From Bacteroidales bacterium (GTDB lineage Bacteria > Bacteroidota > Bacteroidia > Bacteroidales > UBA932), in the NCBI GenBank assembly GCA_017427885.1, contig JAFRRW010000005.1, forward strand, positions 1 to 64,000: a stretch of 64,000 nt of DNA, written 5' to 3'. Of the stretch, positions 37,459-46,058 are shown piece by piece. A program made the position numbers and the translations under genes. Within the stretch, counting starts at the first letter, position 1. Each line of letters starts with the position of its first letter. The notes under the pieces were generated by a model. It had not been told where the DNA came from and ran no database searches. It saw nothing but the letters and a program-made list of their open reading frames with translations.

Positions 37459-39654
37459 ATGGGAAATAAAGGAATCATCCGGGCCTGCGCCCTTGTCACC
37501 GCTGCGTTTTTCGCGGCGCTGTCCTGCAGTACGACGAGGGTCCTGGGAGACGGGGAATACCGGCTCGAGAAGAACAAGGTCGAGGTCCTGAACGGTTCCG
37601 GTTTCAACACCCGCGAGATCCAACCCTACATAAAGCAGCACGCCAACCCTTCCTTCATCTTCGGATGGAACCCTTTGCTGAACGTCTACAACTGGTCCTC
37701 CAAGGATGGTAACGGCCTGTTCAGCAAGATATTCCGCGGCATCGGAGTCGCTCCGGTGGTGTACAGGCCCGAACTCGTCGAGTCCTCGGTGGAAAATATC
37801 TGCAACCACCTCCAGTACCTCGGCTACTACGGCTCCAAGGTGGAGAGCGAAGTCAGAGTGAACAGGCGTAAGGTTTCCGTGGATTACAAGGTGACCCTGG
37901 GCAGGACCTACACCATATACGACATAGATTTCACCGTGCCGGGAGGCGACCCGTTCGCCGCCGATTTCTTCGCAGACACGGCCAATCTTTCCGTCAGGAG
38001 GGGAGACAGGCTCTCCGAGGCTTCCCTGGAAGCGGAAACCGAGAGATCGGCGGCCGTGATGAGGAACAAGGGATACTACGGATTCAACAAGAACTACTAT
38101 TTCTTCGAAGCGGATACCCTGGCGTGGCCGGGCCTGGCGGCGCTGGAGATGAAGGTGATGGACTACACGAGGAACGAACAGCCTTCAAACGCGGTCCCGC
38201 ATAGGAAATACCATTTCGGAAACGTGACCATCTCCCACGACAAAGACCTGAAATTCAGTGAGAAGTTACTAAAGGACCTGAATCTTATCCGGCCGGGAGA
38301 CGTCTATAATGACAATGTGGTTTCCACGACCTATTCGAGGTTCTCCTCGCTGAGCGTTTTCAATTCCGTCAACATAGAGATGACCCAGGCGGACACCAAC
38401 GTGGTGGACTGCGCCATCTCCCTTTCCCAGTCCAGGATACAGGGCTTCAAGGTCAACCTCGAAGCATCCTCCAACTCCTCCGGACTGATGGGCGTCTCCC
38501 CGAGGCTGAGTTACTACCACAAGAACATCTTCCACGGGGGAGAGTGGCTGAATCTCAGTTTCATGGGCAATTTCCAGTTCAAGCTCAACGACAAGATATC
38601 ATCGAACGAACTGGGAGTTTCGGCAGGCCTCAGCATCCCCGGGTTCATCGGCATTCCCAACAGGTTGATACAGGGTCCCAACATACCGAGGACGGAAATA
38701 AACGCCTCATACAATTACCAGGACAGGCCTGAATATTCCAGGAACATCATTTCCACCTCCTACGGATATACGGGCACCTTCAGGCGCAGGACCATCTATC
38801 AGCTGTATCCCCTCCAGATGAAGCTCGTCCGCCTGAACCATATGTCCGAGGAATTCTATCAGAAAATAGAGAACAACCCCTTCCTGAGGAACGCCTACCA
38901 GAACCACCTTGACGTGGGAATGGGCCTGACCGCCTTCTATTCCACTGCCTCCACTCCCAACCCCAAGGAATCCTACCATTACACCAGGCTCCTGGTCGAC
39001 GTTTCGGGCAATTTCCTCAGCTGCTTCAATTCCCTTATGAAAACCGACGCCTTCGGGTCGAGGACGATCTGGGACATGCCGTATTCCCAATACATCAGGA
39101 CGGAACTCACCTTCGGTAAGACCTGGGCTTTCGGCAAGGAGAACACCCATGCCGTCGCGACCAGGGTCCTTGCGGGAATCGGCTATGCCTACGGCAATTC
39201 CACAGCAATTCCGTTCGAGAAGCAGTTCTACTGCGGAGGAGCGAGCAGCCTGAGGGGATGGCAGGCAAGGGCGGTGGGACCCGGATCACAGCCCAAGAAC
39301 GAGTATTTCATCATCCCCAGCCAGACCGGAGACCTCAAGTTCGAAGCCAACGTAGAATATCGTTTCCCTATGTTCTGGAAACTCTCCGGAGCCGTTTTCG
39401 TGGATGCAGGCAACATCTGGACGATAAGGGACGCCGGCGAAGGGTCGCAGTTCAAGGCATCGGACTTCAGCAGGCAGATCGCCGCCAATACCGGACTGGG
39501 CCTCAGGGTGGACCTGAATTTCCTACTCCTCAGGGTGGACATGGGCGTGAAGGTACACGATCCGTCAAGGGTCGGGAACGAATGGGTCATCCCTGCGGAC
39601 TGGTTTTCCCGCGACGGGTTCGCCATCCACTTCGGAGTCGGTTATCCTTTCTAG
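37459..39654 (+). CDS. tamL: Omp85-family outer-membrane lipoprotein, TamL-like
   Basis: A BamA/TamA-type barrel protein that helps insert proteins or lipids in the outer membrane. The signal ends in a lipobox (AALSC, Cys23), the mark of the Bacteroidota TamL variant rather than TamA. POTRA-like repeats cover about residues 110-310 (VESSVENICNHLQYLGYYGS). The C-terminal barrel carries the VRGF-type motif as SSLRGWQARAVGPG and ends in GVGYPF. 731 aa. No tamB lies next to it in this window. It ends 3 bases from the convergent rarA stop. Confidence 0.87.
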   Translation: MGNKGIIRACALVTAAFFAALSCSTTRVLGDGEYRLEKNKVEVLNGSGFNTREIQPYIKQHANPSFIFGWNPLLNVYNWSSKDGNGLFSKIFRGIGVAPVVYRPELVESSVENICNHLQYLGYYGSKVESEVRVNRRKVSVDYKVTLGRTYTIYDIDFTVPGGDPFAADFFADTANLSVRRGDRLSEASLEAETERSAAVMRNKGYYGFNKNYYFFEADTLAWPGLAALEMKVMDYTRNEQPSNAVPHRKYHFGNVTISHDKDLKFSEKLLKDLNLIRPGDVYNDNVVSTTYSRFSSLSVFNSVNIEMTQADTNVVDCAISLSQSRIQGFKVNLEASSNSSGLMGVSPRLSYYHKNIFHGGEWLNLSFMGNFQFKLNDKISSNELGVSAGLSIPGFIGIPNRLIQGPNIPRTEINASYNYQDRPEYSRNIISTSYGYTGTFRRRTIYQLYPLQMKLVRLNHMSEEFYQKIENNPFLRNAYQNHLDVGMGLTAFYSTASTPNPKESYHYTRLLVDVSGNFLSCFNSLMKTDAFGSRTIWDMPYSQYIRTELTFGKTWAFGKENTHAVATRVLAGIGYAYGNSTAIPFEKQFYCGGASSLRGWQARAVGPGSQPKNEYFIIPSQTGDLKFEANVEYRFPMFWKLSGAVFVDAGNIWTIRDAGEGSQFKASDFSRQIAANTGLGLRVDLNFLLLRVDMGVKVHDPSRVGNEWVIPADWFSRDGFAIHFGVGYPF

Positions 39655-39657
39655 GAA

Positions 39658-40971
39658 CTATTTCTTAGTGTAATACTTAGGCCAGCAAGATTGAAGGTAT
39701 GCTTTAAGTGCATCCTCGTGCTTGTTTGGCTGAGGATCGTAGATTTTTGTACCCTCGAGACCCCGGGGCATGAACTCCAGGTCGGCAAAATGTCCGGGAT
39801 AGTCGTGGGCATATTTGTAACCGTCGGCATACCCCAGGTCCTCCATCAGCTTGGTGGGGGCGTTCCGAAGATAGAGAGGGACGGGAGCGGTATCCGTTTC
39901 CCCGGCCAGTCTCATCGCATTGTCGATGGCTATTATGGAAGAATTGCTCTTGGGGGATGATGCAAGGTATATCGTGGCCTCGGTCAGTGGAATGCGGGCC
40001 TCGGGCATTCCTATCCTGTCCACGATGGAGAAGCAGGCGTCGGCCAGCAGGAGGGCGTTGGGGTTGGCCAGTCCGATGTCCTCCGCAGCAAGGATGCAGA
40101 GCCTCCGTGCGATGAAAATGGGATCCTCGCCGCCTGAGAGCATCCTTGCGAGGTAATAGACGGCTGCGTTGGGATCGGAACCTCGCACGCTCTTTATGAA
40201 GGCCGAGATGATGTCATAGTGCATCTCTCCACCCTTGTCGTACATCGCGATGTTCTGCTGAATGCAGGATGCGACGGTGGCGTTGTCTATGGTCACGGTT
40301 GGTTTCCCTGCAGAGGAATCCACAACTATCTCCAAGATATTCAAGAGTTTACGGGCATCACCACCGCTGTATCTGAAGAGAGCTTCGGTCTCCTTGACCT
40401 TGATTTTCCTGTTCTTGAGCACCTCGTCCTCTTTGAGGGCCCTGTCAAGGAGGGCCTGAAGGTCGGCGACGTCCAAGGGCTTCAACACGAAAACCTGGCA
40501 GCGGGACAGCAGGGGAGTGATGACCTCGAATGAAGGATTCTCCGTCGTGGCGCCGATGAGGACTATGGTTCCGTTCTCGACGGCTCCGAGGAGGGCGTCC
40601 TGCTGGGATTTGCTGAAACGGTGGATTTCATCGATGAAAAGGACCGGAGCGCCGCGCCGGTTGAACACGGAACCGCCCTTGGCCCTGTCTATCACCTCCC
40701 TCACTTCCTTCACGCCGGCGCTGACGGCGCTCAGGGTGAAGAACTCCCTGTCAAGGGTGGACGCGATGATGTGGGCGAGGGTAGTCTTGCCCACACCCGG
40801 AGGTCCCCACAGGATGAACGATGACAGGTTCCCGCTGTCAATCATGTTCCGGAGTATGCAACCCTTGCCTACAAGGTGCCTCTGACCCACGTAAAAATCG
40901 AGGGAATCCGGTCTCATCCGCTCCGGTAGGGGAGGGAGCATTGAAGTTTTGCCCGAAAAATCGTCTTCCAT
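39658..40971 (-). CDS. rarA: replication-associated recombination protein A (RarA/MgsA)
   Basis: An AAA+ ATPase related to clamp loaders that works at stalled replication forks. Walker A WGPPGVGKTT (Lys62 counted from the ATG at 40971), Walker B VLFIDEIHRF, sensor GATTENPSFEV, and the C-terminal RarA domain (YYLARMLSGGEDPIFIARR) are all present. 437 aa. The frame is open 111 bases further upstream, but that extension is AT-rich, lacks family similarity, and includes a low-complexity inverted repeat. Confidence 0.95.
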   Translation of the reverse strand: MEDDFSGKTSMLPPLPERMRPDSLDFYVGQRHLVGKGCILRNMIDSGNLSSFILWGPPGVGKTTLAHIIASTLDREFFTLSAVSAGVKEVREVIDRAKGGSVFNRRGAPVLFIDEIHRFSKSQQDALLGAVENGTIVLIGATTENPSFEVITPLLSRCQVFVLKPLDVADLQALLDRALKEDEVLKNRKIKVKETEALFRYSGGDARKLLNILEIVVDSSAGKPTVTIDNATVASCIQQNIAMYDKGGEMHYDIISAFIKSVRGSDPNAAVYYLARMLSGGEDPIFIARRLCILAAEDIGLANPNALLLADACFSIVDRIGMPEARIPLTEATIYLASSPKSNSSIIAIDNAMRLAGETDTAPVPLYLRNAPTKLMEDLGYADGYKYAHDYPGHFADLEFMPRGLEGTKIYDPQPNKHEDALKAYLQSCWPKYYTKK

Positions 40972-41005
40972 TATATTACATTGAAAATCAACCAATACAA
41001 CAAAG

Positions 41006-41024
41006 ATGTTATTACTTATAACAT
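41006..41024 (-). repeat. short inverted repeat in the rarA leader
   Basis: ATGTTAT (41006-41012) and ATAACAT (41018-41024) form a 7-bp stem with a 5-base loop. It lies between the predicted rarA transcription start (about 41064) and its ATG. The overlapping word TTATAACATTTTTGTTA (41016-41032) also occurs at 626-642 within mnmE. Confidence 0.45.
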
Positions 41025-41070
41025 TTTTGTTAAGGCCATTTTTCCTCAAAATAGGGCCTTTCTTTCTTTG

Positions 41071-41078
41071 CAAATTTA
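41071..41078 (-). promoter_or_regulatory. -7 promoter element of rarA
   Basis: The minus strand reads TAAATTTG. It implies a leader of about 90 bases before the rarA ATG. Confidence 0.5.
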
Positions 41079-41125
41079 GCAAAATCGCCGTTTAATTCGT
41101 AAATTGTGGAACATTTGTACTAAAG

Positions 41126-42259
41126 ATGAAACCTGACTGGAAGAAGACCCTCCTCTGCGTCGCAGCCTGCACCGTCTCAGCCCTGTTCCTGGGAGCCCAG
41201 ACGGGAGTGGACGCGGGTTTCAGCACAGGCGGCAGGGGAGCGGGCCTGACCGCAGACATATACAGGAAAAACTCTCCGGAATTCACCTCGGTAACTGTCG
41301 TCGCCGACCTGCACGGCGTCGTGACCGGAAAGGACATCAATCCTGGCATCCGCGCCAACATGATCCATAATTTCATCATCTCGTCCAAAGATCTGGACGG
41401 GGGAGGGAAGTATCTGTTCTACGGAGGCCCCGGGATCACGGCAGGCTATACCCGCGACAACGGGATGGATTTCGGCCCGGTGGCGGCGCTGAGCGGCCGT
41501 CTTGGCATGTCTTTCCTGTTCAACAGGATAACCGTATCCTTAGGAGTAACGGCTGATCTGGGCCTGCACTTGCTTATCAACAACCAATTCACTGACAAGG
41601 AGTTATCCTTATACAAGGACGGGATTTACCATGCATTTGTTCCTGAGATGAGGCTGATGGTTCCGATGGGTAAAAGGAGCCGCGGAAATGGCAAGAACCT
41701 CACTGGAAGGCCCTCTAAGGCCGTTTTTTCTGTTGAACAAGGCATTCTGACCACCTTTTTCGAGAGATATGACAACTCTTACCTGAATTCGGACAGGGCC
41801 AGGAACAGCTATTCCGGAGACAGGTGGTCAGACCACATCAACTCAATGATGCTCATATCATTTGGATATGCCTTTACTGACCGTTTCCTTGTGCGGATGT
41901 CAACCGGATATGCAGGGATCCACGACGAGGCAAGGGATATTCCGCTGACCGCCGGTGCGGCTTTTTTCCCGCAAGGCAGGAACTGCAGCGGTTTTCAGAT
42001 TTTCGCAGACGGAGGACTTGGCCTTGCCGGATCCTCGTCCAGGTCGAACGATTTCCTTTCAAGGGCAGGAGGAGGTTGGAGATTCACGCTTGGCGGCGGG
42101 AAAAAATCGCTTGACCTGAATCTCTACGGAATCTGCGCGTATTACAAACCGGACAAGATAACAAGCAAATATTCAGGAGAAATCATAACAGGAAAAGACA
42201 TTCTTGATTCAGGATCCTGGCTTGCCGGAATCGGGTTCTCGATAGCGTTCAACCTGTGA
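41126..42259 (+). CDS. predicted outer-membrane beta-barrel protein of unknown function
   Basis: Not recognised as a named family. A signal peptide (KTLLCVAACTVSALFLGAQ) is followed by about 350 residues with repeated Gly/aromatic beta strands (GGKYLFYGGPGITAGY, LGMSFLFNRITVSLGVTADL) and a C-terminal strand GIGFSIAFNL. This pattern fits an outer-membrane barrel. A near-consensus -7 box (AACATTTG, 41110-41117) stands just before the ATG. It has its own short transcript or reads into the rlmD-like gene 76 bases later. Confidence 0.65.
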   Translation: MKPDWKKTLLCVAACTVSALFLGAQTGVDAGFSTGGRGAGLTADIYRKNSPEFTSVTVVADLHGVVTGKDINPGIRANMIHNFIISSKDLDGGGKYLFYGGPGITAGYTRDNGMDFGPVAALSGRLGMSFLFNRITVSLGVTADLGLHLLINNQFTDKELSLYKDGIYHAFVPEMRLMVPMGKRSRGNGKNLTGRPSKAVFSVEQGILTTFFERYDNSYLNSDRARNSYSGDRWSDHINSMMLISFGYAFTDRFLVRMSTGYAGIHDEARDIPLTAGAAFFPQGRNCSGFQIFADGGLGLAGSSSRSNDFLSRAGGGWRFTLGGGKKSLDLNLYGICAYYKPDKITSKYSGEIITGKDILDSGSWLAGIGFSIAFNL

Positions 42260-42335
42260 TTTGCTTTTTTGCCCGTTTTGTTACACAATTTATATTATGT
42301 TAACATAGAGATATCGAAACTCCACCCTATCAGAT

Positions 42336-43745
42336 ATGGCGAGAAAAAAAATTGACCTGACGCTTGAAAATATCTCAATCGAATCCGTAGCTGCCGAAGG
42401 AAACGCCGTGGCCCATACCGATGACGGAATGGTCGTCTTTGTCCCGTTCGCAGTTCCTGGAGATATCGTAAACATCAGGGTCACAAAGAAAAAGAAAAAT
42501 TACCTGGAGGGTTTCGTTTCGGAAATCGTCAAACCGTCTCCCGAACGCCTGGAGCCGTTCTGCCCGCATTTCGGGACCTGCGGCGGCTGCAGATGGCAGC
42601 CACTGCCTTACGGGATGCAGCTCGAGGCGAAACGCCGACAGGTTTACGACCAACTCGTCAGGATAGGCCATCTGGAGGTGCCAGAAGTAAGGCCCACACT
42701 CCCCTCCCCCCAGACCATCTATTATCGTAACAAATTGGAATTCAGCTTCTCCAGCAAGCGATGGATTCTCCCGGACGAGGATCCGGACAGCATTCCTCCC
42801 TCCGACCGCTGCGGACTCGGATTCCACGTCGGGAAATTCTTCGACAAGGTGCTGGACATCAAGAAATGCTGCCTCCAGAAAGACCCTTCGAACCCTATCC
42901 GGCTATTCGTAAAAGACTATGCCGTCACCAACGGCCTCGAGTTCTACGACATCAGGGAAAACAGGGGTTTTCTCAGGAACATGTTCATAAGGACCACCGC
43001 CTCCGGAGAGGTCATGGTGATAATGTGTTTCGCCCGTGAGGACAGGAAAAAACGGGAGAACCTGCTGGATGCCATAGCTGAAGCGTTCCAGGAAATAACC
43101 TCTCTTTATTATGTAATTAACAGTAAATTAAACGATTCGATTAATGATCAGGAATGCGTCCTATACAAAGGTTCGGACGCAATTTATGAGACGATGGAAG
43201 GCCTTCGGTTCCGCATAGGCCCGAAGTCCTTCTACCAGACCAACTCCGCCCAGGCTGAGAGGCTCTACGGGGTGGCCCGGGATTTCGCCAGCCTGACCGG
43301 AAAGGAACTCGTCTACGACCTCTATACCGGCACCGGAACCATCGCCCAGTTCGTATCCCGGAAAGCCCGTAAAGTGATTGGAATAGAATATGTCCCGGAG
43401 GCTATCGAAGATGCCTTGGAGAACGCAAGGACAAACGGTATAGACAACTGCGAATTCATTGCGGGAGACATGAAGGACGTCCTCACAGAGGATTTCATAA
43501 GGAAGAAGGGCCGGCCCGACGTCATTATCCTGGACCCTCCCAGGGCCGGCATCCATCCGGACGTGGCCGAGGTCATCCTTTCGGCTTCCCCATCACGGAT
43601 CGTCTATGTCAGCTGCAACCCGGCCTCTCAGGCCCGGGACCTTGCAATCCTTGGTGAGAAATACAGGATCACGGCCGTCCAGCCCGTGGATATGTTCCCC
43701 CACACCCAGCACGTCGAAAACGTATGCGCCCTCGAACTTGCCTGA
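42336..43745 (+). CDS. 23S rRNA (uracil-5-)-methyltransferase, RlmD/RumA family
   Basis: Methylates C5 of a uracil in rRNA (RlmD or RlmC) or tRNA (TrmA) using S-adenosylmethionine. An N-terminal TRAM domain (about 1-60), a four-cysteine cluster (CPHFGTCGGC plus Cys of KKCCLQ), the SAM site VYDLYTGTGTIAQF, DPPRAG and the nucleophile Cys427 in VSCNPASQARDL are all present. The Fe-S cysteines favour the RlmD group. 469 aa. Precise target site cannot be set by sequence alone. Confidence 0.92.
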   Translation: MARKKIDLTLENISIESVAAEGNAVAHTDDGMVVFVPFAVPGDIVNIRVTKKKKNYLEGFVSEIVKPSPERLEPFCPHFGTCGGCRWQPLPYGMQLEAKRRQVYDQLVRIGHLEVPEVRPTLPSPQTIYYRNKLEFSFSSKRWILPDEDPDSIPPSDRCGLGFHVGKFFDKVLDIKKCCLQKDPSNPIRLFVKDYAVTNGLEFYDIRENRGFLRNMFIRTTASGEVMVIMCFAREDRKKRENLLDAIAEAFQEITSLYYVINSKLNDSINDQECVLYKGSDAIYETMEGLRFRIGPKSFYQTNSAQAERLYGVARDFASLTGKELVYDLYTGTGTIAQFVSRKARKVIGIEYVPEAIEDALENARTNGIDNCEFIAGDMKDVLTEDFIRKKGRPDVIILDPPRAGIHPDVAEVILSASPSRIVYVSCNPASQARDLAILGEKYRITAVQPVDMFPHTQHVENVCALELA

Positions 43746-43768
43746 TTCACCTCTATTGATTATTTTTG
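43738..43768 (+). promoter_or_regulatory. promoter of the CaCA antiporter gene
   Basis: TTG at 43738-43740 (inside the end of the previous gene), a 20-base spacer, then TATTTTTG at 43761-43768. The ATG follows 27 bases later. Confidence 0.6.
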
Positions 43769-43795
43769 TACGCTGAAACCTGAAAACCCGCATAG

Positions 43796-44755
43796 ATGGC
43801 TCTACAGATACTAATCCTGATATCCGGACTTATCCTGGTCATACTGGGAGCCAATTTCCTCGTCGAGGGGGCTTCCAGCATAGCGAGACGGGCCGGATTG
43901 AGCGAATTCGTCATCGGCCTCACCATTGTGGGCATAGGCACCTCAGCCCCCGAGATGGTGGTCAGTTTCATCGGAGCCATAGAAGGCAATTCAGCCATCT
44001 CCGTAGGCAACATCGTAGGATCCAACATCTTCAACATCCTGCTGATACTCGGAGTGGTGGCCTTCATCAATCCCATCGTCATCAACCGCGACAACCAGAG
44101 AAGGGACATACCCATAAACCTCTTTATCACCGTCCTGCTTATCCTGCTGGGGTTCAAGCACACTATCTTCGGAGTCGGAGAAGACTGCCTCAGCCGTTTT
44201 GACGGCGCCCTGTTCCTGCTTCTCTTCGCCTTATACCTTTTCATATCCTTCCGGAGCGCCTCCGCCGAGGACACCCAATCCCCTGCCGAGAAACCCCCGA
44301 TGAAGACCGTCATTGCCGTACTTGCGGTGGTCCTGGGCCTTGCCAGCCTGATCCTCGGAGGCAAGGTTTTCATGGGGTCTGCAGAGAAAATCGCCAGGAT
44401 GATAGGCGTTTCCGACAAATTCATCGCCATCACCGTGCTGGCGGGCGGCACTTCCCTGCCGGAACTCGCCACCTCCGTGGTCGCGGCCATGAAGAAAAAG
44501 GACCAGATGGCCCTCGGAAACATCATCGGCTCGACGACATCCAACGTCCTTCTCATCCTCGGAGGCTCCGCACTCATCCATCCCCTTTCATTCGCGGCGA
44601 TGAACAAGGTCGACATGGGTGTTTTCCTGGTCAGTTCCATCCTTCTTCTCACCTGCTCCTACACGGGCAAGAAGAAATGCCTGGACAAGGGCGAAGGTGC
44701 CGTCTTCCTCCTCCTTTTCGCCGGCTACATCGCCTGGCTGATTTATACGATGTAA
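43796..44755 (+). CDS. calcium/sodium antiporter of the CaCA family (YrbG-like)
   Basis: A membrane exchanger of 319 aa with about ten helices in two inverted halves. Each half has the alpha repeat: GIGTSAPEMVVSFIGA with GNIVGSNIFNILLILG in the first, and LAGGTSLPELATSVVA with GNIIGSTTSNVLLILG in the second. Cation specificity (Ca2+, Na+ or K+) cannot be read. The cysteate-synthase-like gene follows 22 bases later and may share its transcript. Confidence 0.92.
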   Translation: MALQILILISGLILVILGANFLVEGASSIARRAGLSEFVIGLTIVGIGTSAPEMVVSFIGAIEGNSAISVGNIVGSNIFNILLILGVVAFINPIVINRDNQRRDIPINLFITVLLILLGFKHTIFGVGEDCLSRFDGALFLLLFALYLFISFRSASAEDTQSPAEKPPMKTVIAVLAVVLGLASLILGGKVFMGSAEKIARMIGVSDKFIAITVLAGGTSLPELATSVVAAMKKKDQMALGNIIGSTTSNVLLILGGSALIHPLSFAAMNKVDMGVFLVSSILLLTCSYTGKKKCLDKGEGAVFLLLFAGYIAWLIYTM

Positions 44756-44777
44756 TTTATAGTCAAATACATACAAG

Positions 44778-46058
44778 ATGAAATTCGAACCCACGAAGTA
44801 CACCCTGATGAACGTCGCAGACGGCCACACCTTAAACGACGCCGGGTGGACCCTCACCGATTCCGAAAGCCCCGTACCCTCCCTCGTAAGGGCCGTTTAC
44901 CAGAACAGGCTCTTCGAGCCCAGACACCTTCGCGGACTGTACAAATATGCCGACTGGCTCCCCATCAGGAGGACCCTCAAGCACTCCCATCCCCCGGTGA
45001 CCTACAAGAGCAAGGGACTTGCCGCATTCCTCGGCCTCTCGGACCTCTACATCACTTTCTCGGGATACTGGCCGAAGATCGGGGCGAAGATGGAGACCTG
45101 CACCTTCAAGGAGACCGAGGCCTTCAGCGTCTGCGCCCGCAGGTCCCCCAAGGACAAGCACATACTGGTGGTCCAGAGCGCCGGAAACACCGCACGCGCC
45201 TTCGCCAGGGTCTGTTCCGACAACGACATCCCCATCGTCATCTGCATACCCGAGGACAACATCAACGACCTGTGGTTCCTGCGCAAGTTGAAGCCCTGCG
45301 TCAAGGTTCTCGCCACCCCCCACGGCTCCGACTATTTCGACGCCATCACCCTTGGTGAGAAGCTTTGCAAGGATCCGAGGTATCTCGCCGAAGGAGGGGC
45401 TAAAAACGTCGCCAGAAGGGATGGAATGGGTACGACGGTACTCAGCGCCGTCGAGAAGATCGGAAGGATTCCTGACGCCTATTTCCAGGCCGTAGGAAGC
45501 GGGACCGGAGCCATCGCCGCCTGGGAAAACAACCTCAGGCTCATCGAGGACGGCCGTTTCGGCAAGAACAAGATGAAGATCTTCGCCTCCCAGAACGTAC
45601 CCTTCACCATCATGTACGATTCCTGGAAGGCCGGGTCGAGGGAACTACTCCCCCTCACCCCCGATGAATCCAGGAGGAACGCCGAAGTGATCCTGGCTAA
45701 GGTCCTTTCCAACAGGAAACCTCCCTACAGCCTTGCAGGAGGCCTTTTCGACGCCCTCACGGACTCCGGAGGAGATATGTTCAAGGTGACCAACGACGAG
45801 ATCGTCTACTGGATGCTCCAGTTCTTCAACACCGAAGGGGTTGACATCTTCCCCGCAGCCGCCACCGCCGTGGCCTCCCTCAAGCACGCCCTCGACGAGG
45901 GAAAGGTAGGCAAGGACGACACCATAATGCTGAACATCTCCGGAGGCGGAATGCTGAATGCGACGAAGGCCGGATTCCTGCTGAAGAAACCCGACCTCGT
46001 ACTCAGTCCCGACCTTCCCTTCGAGGAGATCGTCACAAAAGTGGACAAGCTATTTTAA
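44778..46058 (+). CDS. cysteate synthase-like PLP enzyme (threonine synthase relative)
   Basis: A fold-type II PLP enzyme. Lys111 in TFKETEAF is the likely PLP lysine; SAGNTARAFA is the phosphate/substrate loop and GSGTGAIAAW the PLP-phosphate loop. The overall make-up (ADWLPIRRTL, YITFSGYWPKIGAKMETC) is that of the proteins annotated in Bacteroidales as cysteate synthase, which makes L-cysteate from O-phosphoserine and sulfite, a first step to sulfonolipids in this phylum. Threonine synthase is the main alternative; the N-terminus here is shorter and lacks the usual threonine synthase start. 426 aa. The last 9 bases overlap the convergent acyltransferase gene. No acyl-cysteate partner gene lies in the window. 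Confidence 0.78.
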   Translation: MKFEPTKYTLMNVADGHTLNDAGWTLTDSESPVPSLVRAVYQNRLFEPRHLRGLYKYADWLPIRRTLKHSHPPVTYKSKGLAAFLGLSDLYITFSGYWPKIGAKMETCTFKETEAFSVCARRSPKDKHILVVQSAGNTARAFARVCSDNDIPIVICIPEDNINDLWFLRKLKPCVKVLATPHGSDYFDAITLGEKLCKDPRYLAEGGAKNVARRDGMGTTVLSAVEKIGRIPDAYFQAVGSGTGAIAAWENNLRLIEDGRFGKNKMKIFASQNVPFTIMYDSWKAGSRELLPLTPDESRRNAEVILAKVLSNRKPPYSLAGGLFDALTDSGGDMFKVTNDEIVYWMLQFFNTEGVDIFPAAATAVASLKHALDEGKVGKDDTIMLNISGGGMLNATKAGFLLKKPDLVLSPDLPFEEIVTKVDKLF

